The notes beneath the pieces were generated by a model. It was not told the origin of the DNA and searched no databases. It saw only the letters and a program-made list of their open reading frames with translations. Of a stretch of DNA of 64,000 bases, positions 59,807 through 64,000 are shown in pieces. This DNA is from Spartobacteria bacterium LR76. GTDB lineage: Bacteria; Verrucomicrobiota; Verrucomicrobiia; Chthoniobacterales; Terrimicrobiaceae. Numbering within the stretch: the first letter of the stretch is position 1; each line of letters starts with the position of its first letter. The stretch is taken from NCBI GenBank assembly GCA_003054655.1, contig QAYZ01000012.1, forward strand, positions 186,001 through 250,000, given 5' to 3'. The position numbers were made by a program, and so were the translations under genes.

Positions 59807-60655
59807 CTAGTCCGATGTGGCGGACCCGGTCGTTACGTCAGCCAGGGAGGCTGCGATGACGAGTTCGTCGACAGTCATGGACATTGCCTTCCCCGCAAAG
59901 TTTCCGGAAAAGACCTCGATTCTCCATTCGCCGCCAGTATTGACAGATCTGTCGGCGGGGGCCGAGACAGCCGAGGCCTGGCTGAACTCTGCGAGATGCT
60001 CTTCCCGGGCGCCTTTTTTGAGCCACTGTTCGTAACTCGGGTATTCCAGTATCCAGATCCGGGCCTCCGACCCTGCGAGCTTGCCGATGACGAGGTAGAC
60101 GGCTTCGCCCAGAGGGTTGAAATCACTGCTTATCGTCGAGATCTTGCCGAAGCCCACTCCGGCGGAGTTCCGGAAGTTCCGGGCGCCGTTTGGGGCAAGG
60201 ATGAGATCGCCCACCTGGACGAAGGCGGTGGTGCTGCCGGAATTGTGGGGAGGAAAGTCATTATCGAACCTGCACAGGTAGCTGTAGTAGACGGTTCCTG
60301 TGGGCGATGCGCTCAGGCTGGCGGCGAGGTCGGTGCGGGTGGGGAGGCCGTTCTTTTCGCTGCCTGCTGTGGCGGTCACGGTGACAGCACCTCCCGACAC
60401 CGGGTGGAAGCCCGGCCCAAACTCAAGTCCCGTAGCGTTAAAGATTGCCGTTCCGGTGCCATCACTTGTCGCGACGGGTGTAATCTTCAAGCGGTATTTG
60501 CCAGTCAGACCTTGGGAGGCAGCCGGGACGCCTTTCATATCGGCTCCCTCCTCCAAGGAATAGGCAAAGGGTTCATACACGAGCGTGCCGGCACCCAGGG
60601 GTGACGCGAGGATGGCCGCCGAGACGGAAAACATGATCAAGGGGGTGATTCTCAT
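59807..60655 (-). CDS. Hypothetical secreted protein
   Basis: A 282-residue protein with a signal peptide (LIMFSVSAAILASPLGAGTL). Starts as many verrucomicrobial 'YEPFAY' surface proteins (LVYEPFAYSLEEGADMKGVP), with a beta-rich LamG-like middle (VYYSYLCRFDNDFPPHNSGS; GEWRIEVFSGNF). No PEP-CTERM tail is seen. Surface or extracellular role likely. Confidence 0.6.
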   Translation of the reverse strand: MRITPLIMFSVSAAILASPLGAGTLVYEPFAYSLEEGADMKGVPAASQGLTGKYRLKITPVATSDGTGTAIFNATGLEFGPGFHPVSGGAVTVTATAGSEKNGLPTRTDLAASLSASPTGTVYYSYLCRFDNDFPPHNSGSTTAFVQVGDLILAPNGARNFRNSAGVGFGKISTISSDFNPLGEAVYLVIGKLAGSEARIWILEYPSYEQWLKKGAREEHLAEFSQASAVSAPADRSVNTGGEWRIEVFSGNFAGKAMSMTVDELVIAASLADVTTGSATSD

Positions 60656-60975
60656 GGTTGGGCTGGGGAGTTTTGAGGACGAATTTCAGAAATCGAGCAG
60701 GGCATGCGTTAATGAACGCGCCTGCGCGATTTCCGCCAGGGAGGACCCGAAGGCGAGTCTTTCGCTTATGGAGAGGTTTCCCAATCAAAAAATGGAGCCA
60801 AGGTGTGAAATTGGCTTTCCAAATATCCGGACATATTCCTATCCGGTGCAGATCACCCTGGGAGCTGGCCTGATCGGGAAGCGGTGCCTTTCGCTCTGAG
60901 CGATAGCGAATTGGCTGCGGGCGGTTCCTGCTTCCTGTTTCTCGCTTCCGGGGTGTGCTTATCACCGGAAGGTGA

Positions 60976-62172
60976 TTAGCTTCTCTTCCGGCTCTTCGGG
61001 ATTGGCATGCGCCGCGATCTTTCAGGAGGGCGGGCGGTGGAGGAACGTACGACGAGATGGGGAATGACGCGGATCTGCTGGATTTGCGCGGCGTGGCGGA
61101 TGTGTTTCATACGGATCCGGCGAATCAGCAGGTCGACCGCAAGCAGGCCCATCTGATAAAAATCCTGACACACCGTGGTCAGGGGGCGGTGGCAGGTTTC
61201 CCCGGCTTCGATACCATCAAATCCGGTGACGGAAATCTGCTCGGGGACATCGATGCCCTGCTGGAGGCAGGCGCGGATGACCTCGATGGCGACCATGTCA
61301 TGACTGCAGCATATGGCGGTCACCTCCTTGTCCTTGCACTGGATCTTTTTGATGATTTCCGGCAGGGATTCCTCGGACTCGAGCGGGATCTGGTAAATCC
61401 TGCCGGGCGAGGATTCCGAGAACATCCGGGCGGCCAGGTAGCGGTAGGCCTCGCATCGTTGTTCGACGTTGGGATAGGACATGTCCTTGGTCACGTAGGC
61501 GATGTGGAGATGTCCCTGTTTCGCGAGGTGTTCCAGGATGGTCTGGATCCCGGCAAAGTTATCGACACCGACATAGTCAAACGGCCCCCAGTTGCAGTCG
61601 TTGACCACGAGCGGGATATTGCGATCCGTGATGCGCTTGAAGGTCTCCATGTAGTCGTGATCGGGATGAGGCCAGATCACGATGCCGTCGGTTTTGAGCT
61701 TCAGCATCTCCAGAAGCTGCTCCTGCTGCTGAGGGCCATCCACTGAGAGCATTGGGGTAAAGCCCACCTTGGCAAGGTGGCACACGTCATGGGCGGCTTC
61801 GACGAGGTTATGAAAGATGCGCTGCTTCTTGTGCAACGGATGAGGGCAGAGGACGCCGATGTGCGCCGCCTTTGGCGCTGTCAGCGGTGATCCGGCGACA
61901 TAAAGTTTGTATCCGTCGCGGCGCAGGAATCCCTCCGCGATCAGGCAGGCGATGGCTTTGTTCACCGTGGGTCGGCCCACGCCAAACAGCTCGGCGAATT
62001 TTCGTTCCGGCGGGAGCCTGTCGCCGTGACGCAGTTTTTGCTCTTCGATGTACAGCCTGAGTTTGCCGACTGTGTCCTGATATTGGAAAAGCGACGGAGA
62101 GCCTGGAGTCATGGCGGGGAAGGGGATCTCGCACTCTTCAAAATGGTCAGCCAAATTGAAAGTTTTTTCCAA
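60976..62172 (-). CDS. GntR/LacI hybrid transcriptional regulator
   Basis: A 398-residue regulator. wHTH of the GntR type at ~35-105 (LRHGDRLPPERKFAELFGVG, RPTVNKAIACLIAEGFLRRD), then a LacI-type sugar-binding domain from ~110 (HIGVLCPHPL; DGIVIWPHPD; YVGVDNFAGIQTILEHLAKQ; SVTGFDGIEAGE). Ligand probably a sugar. Divergent from the pseudopilin cassette, which it may control. Confidence 0.9.
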   Translation of the reverse strand: MEKTFNLADHFEECEIPFPAMTPGSPSLFQYQDTVGKLRLYIEEQKLRHGDRLPPERKFAELFGVGRPTVNKAIACLIAEGFLRRDGYKLYVAGSPLTAPKAAHIGVLCPHPLHKKQRIFHNLVEAAHDVCHLAKVGFTPMLSVDGPQQQEQLLEMLKLKTDGIVIWPHPDHDYMETFKRITDRNIPLVVNDCNWGPFDYVGVDNFAGIQTILEHLAKQGHLHIAYVTKDMSYPNVEQRCEAYRYLAARMFSESSPGRIYQIPLESEESLPEIIKKIQCKDKEVTAICCSHDMVAIEVIRACLQQGIDVPEQISVTGFDGIEAGETCHRPLTTVCQDFYQMGLLAVDLLIRRIRMKHIRHAAQIQQIRVIPHLVVRSSTARPPERSRRMPIPKSRKRS

Positions 62173-62233
62173 ACGAAACTTTGATGCGCGTCGGTGGCGC
62201 GATAGCTTTTAGTCATTCACTCCCCCTGATTGA

Positions 62234-62971
62234 ATGACCAAACTATCCAGCACACGAGTGGAATGCTCTCAAGCCAAGGGCTCTTCAGCAGCTTTCAGCC
62301 TGGTGGAGCTGCTGGTGGTGATGGCGATCATGATCACGATCATGGGCATAGCCGCGCCTGCATTCAGTGGCATCAACCGGGCGGCGAATGTCTCCTCGGC
62401 GGCTTATGAAGTGGCGTCGATCATCGAGAACGCACGCTCCTATGCCATGGCGCGCAATACTTATGTATGGGTCGGATTTTTTGAGGAGAACGTCACCGCG
62501 ACTACGCCGGGGAGTGCTGGGAAGGGTCGGATCGTGATCGGGGTGGTCGCCTCCAAAGATGGCACCGTGATTTATGATCTGGCCAGCCCCGGGCAGCTTC
62601 CTGCGGACCGGATCGCGCCTCTCAACCGGACGGTGAAGATCGAGAACATGCTGTTGAAAACGTTTCCGGAAGGAACAGGCAGCGGGGCGGATTTTGATTC
62701 ACGTCCGCCGGCCAACGACGGGGGAACATGGATTGAAAGCAGCGGGGTCTCGCAGACGCCCTTTTCCATGGGGGGATATGTTTTTCAAAAAGCCATCGAG
62801 TTCAATCCTCGCGGGGAAGCGCGTATCAACAATGGAGGCAGTGCTTTGCGGCCTGTGGTGGAGATCGGCTTGCTACCGGCACGAGGAGCCGCCGTGGATC
62901 CTAATGAAAGCAATCTGGCAGCCGTTCAGGTGAGCGGGGTTGCTGGCAACGTAAAGATCTACCGGAGGTAG
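62234..62971 (+). CDS. Pseudopilin-like protein, Verru_Chthon cassette D type
   Basis: A 245-residue protein with a class III prepilin N-terminus: short leader, then AFSLVELLVVMAIMITIMGI, cut after Ala/Gly by prepilin peptidase. The domain with ENARSYAMARNTYVWVGFFE resembles Verru_Chthon cassette protein D. Three bases before the next cassette gene. Likely part of a type II-secretion- or pilus-like surface assembly. Confidence 0.82.
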   Translation: MTKLSSTRVECSQAKGSSAAFSLVELLVVMAIMITIMGIAAPAFSGINRAANVSSAAYEVASIIENARSYAMARNTYVWVGFFEENVTATTPGSAGKGRIVIGVVASKDGTVIYDLASPGQLPADRIAPLNRTVKIENMLLKTFPEGTGSGADFDSRPPANDGGTWIESSGVSQTPFSMGGYVFQKAIEFNPRGEARINNGGSALRPVVEIGLLPARGAAVDPNESNLAAVQVSGVAGNVKIYRR

Positions 62972-62973
62972 GG

Positions 62974-63438
62974 ATGAAGCGAGGGGGCTTCAGCCTGGTG
63001 GAAGTTACGCTTGCTCTCGGGGTGGCCGCCTTCTGTCTGATCGTTGTCTTTGGCCTGATCCCCGTCGGATTGCGAAGCAACCAGGCGGCGGTCGAGCAGA
63101 CGGCGGCGGTTGGCATCCTATCAAGCATCGCCGCCGATCTGAGAGCCACGCCGAGGACGAGTCCTGCCGGGCAGAAGATTGCCTCACAGCGTTACGCCAT
63201 CGACATCCCCGCCAATCCCGTCACCACCCAAAGCGTAGCCACGCTTTTTCTCGATGAGGACGGCAACTGGTCAAAGACGGCAGACGCAAAGTCACGGTAT
63301 CGATTGACCGTCACATTTCCCCCTAATGGGGCGGATAGCCGAAGGGCTACACTCGCACATCTGAAGGTCTCCTGGCCGTCTTCTGCGGCGGAACCCGTGG
63401 GATATGCGGAATCCTTTGTGGCCCTGGATCGCAACTGA
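62974..63438 (+). CDS. Pseudopilin-like protein, Verru_Chthon cassette B type
   Basis: A 154-residue protein with the N-terminus MKRGGFSLVEVTLALGVAAF and then VVFGLIPVGLRSNQAAVEQT, as in Verru_Chthon cassette protein B. Glu5 of the mature pilin is present (FSLVE). Second gene of the cassette. Confidence 0.82.
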   Translation: MKRGGFSLVEVTLALGVAAFCLIVVFGLIPVGLRSNQAAVEQTAAVGILSSIAADLRATPRTSPAGQKIASQRYAIDIPANPVTTQSVATLFLDEDGNWSKTADAKSRYRLTVTFPPNGADSRRATLAHLKVSWPSSAAEPVGYAESFVALDRN

Positions 63439-63457
63439 TGTGGGAGAGATTTTCACC

Positions 63458-64000
63458 ATGAGATGGACTCGGGAGGCCTGGCGCGGCTTTAGTCTGGTGG
63501 AACTGCTCGTATCCCTGGCAGTCCTCGCCGTGCTGCTGGTATTCATCAGCCAGATCTTTGGTTCGGCGACGGCAGTGACCGGTTCCCGGAACCAGCGCAT
63601 GGACGCGGACGCCCAGGCGAGGGCGGTGTTTGGCCGGATGGCGGTGGATTTTGCGCAGATGATCCGGCGGCCGGATGTGGACTATTTTCTCAAATCTGAG
63701 GCGAGCGACGCCTCCGGCAGCAATCCCCAGGCGGGCAATGACCGGATGGCCTTCTACAGCCAGGTGCCGGGGTATTCCTCGGCCAGCGCGGCGATGCAAA
63801 GTCCGGTCTCCGTCGTTGCCTGGCGGATCAATGAGAGCGATGCCGGAGGGCCCTTGAATCACCTGGAGCGGCTGGGGTGCGGGCTGGAGTGGAGCGGCGC
63901 ATCCTCCCTCGCTTACACAGGTCCGTCAGGGCCTCTCGTTTCCGCCTCGGGGGATAACAGGATATCCTCCAACTGGCCGGCGGCGGTATCTGCCACCCAG
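63458..64000 (+). CDS. Pseudopilin-like protein, Verru_Chthon cassette C type, 3' truncated
   Basis: Open to the window end. Starts MRWTREAWRGFSLVELLVSL, prepilin-type, then SRNQRMDADAQARAVFGRMA, DFAQMIRRPDVDYFL and NDRMAFYSQVPGY, the pattern of Verru_Chthon cassette protein C. ATG at 63458, 19 bases after the previous stop. The cassette A gene is expected downstream, outside the window. Confidence 0.85.
   Translation, partial: MRWTREAWRGFSLVELLVSLAVLAVLLVFISQIFGSATAVTGSRNQRMDADAQARAVFGRMAVDFAQMIRRPDVDYFLKSEASDASGSNPQAGNDRMAFYSQVPGYSSASAAMQSPVSVVAWRINESDAGGPLNHLERLGCGLEWSGASSLAYTGPSGPLVSASGDNRISSNWPAAVSATQ

Noticed and set aside
1-64000. CRISPR array
   Set aside because: No regularly spaced repeat set and no cas operon; the lone Cas4-like nuclease is not evidence of one.

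Overview
The window looks like a chromosome segment from a Verrucomicrobiota bacterium, probably of the Chthoniobacter/Terrimicrobium (Spartobacteria) type. The evidence is a run of pseudopilin-like genes of the 'Verru_Chthon cassette' type at the right end, a PEP-CTERM protein, a GntR/LacI hybrid regulator, a GC-rich backbone, and the general gene content. This is inference from protein families; no rRNA or other phylogenetic marker was available to test it.

Layout. Bases 1-24750 are ordinary GC-rich backbone: the end of rfbA, a convergent toxin/antitoxin-like pair, several small envelope and lipoprotein genes, an HxlR/flavodoxin pair, a DNA glycosylase, a HEPN two-gene unit, pirin, LysR and GNAT genes, GDP-fucose synthase, a GH9 cellulase-like enzyme, a purF-purM operon, rppH, fabF, and a five-gene operon of a roadblock/proline-rich protein with ExbB, ExbD, a TonB-like protein and a zinc ribbon. 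hisI and a tRNA-Arg(TCT) gene follow.

Bases 24804-58238 are a 33.4 kb integrated element. It is bounded by a perfect 42-bp direct repeat that covers the 5' 38 nt of tRNA-Arg, through the anticodon loop. It carries, in order: a tyrosine integrase with putative arm-type repeats; an unknown regulator-like gene; a replication module (HTH protein, Prim-Pol/SF3 helicase, zinc-finger primase-like protein, iteron-like repeats); an XRE repressor; a PEP-CTERM protein; a RecB-like nuclease; a DUF932 protein; a translationally coupled operon hsdM-hsdS-AAA ATPase-HNH nuclease that has no hsdR; and a long envelope/redox cargo cluster (TPR-like protein, ABC transporter, two alpha/beta hydrolases, O-antigen-ligase-like membrane protein, rhodanese, MauE, small secreted peptides, RHS-like protein, DUF1573-like protein, thioredoxin-like protein) interrupted by an IS3-family element. 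No relaxase or type IV secretion genes are seen, so the element is not evidently self-transmissible.

Bases 58239-59800 hold debris of an older insertion at the same site: an integrase fragment with an internal stop, an IS200-like element, and the 3' end of an HpcH/HpaI aldolase gene. Bases 59800-64000 return to backbone, with a secreted protein, a GntR/LacI regulator, and three pseudopilin-like cassette genes, the last cut by the window end.

The strongest candidates for undescribed biology are the HsdR-less methylase operon in which an ABC-type ATPase and an HNH nuclease take the restriction position, and the thiol/redox cargo cluster around two small secreted peptides.
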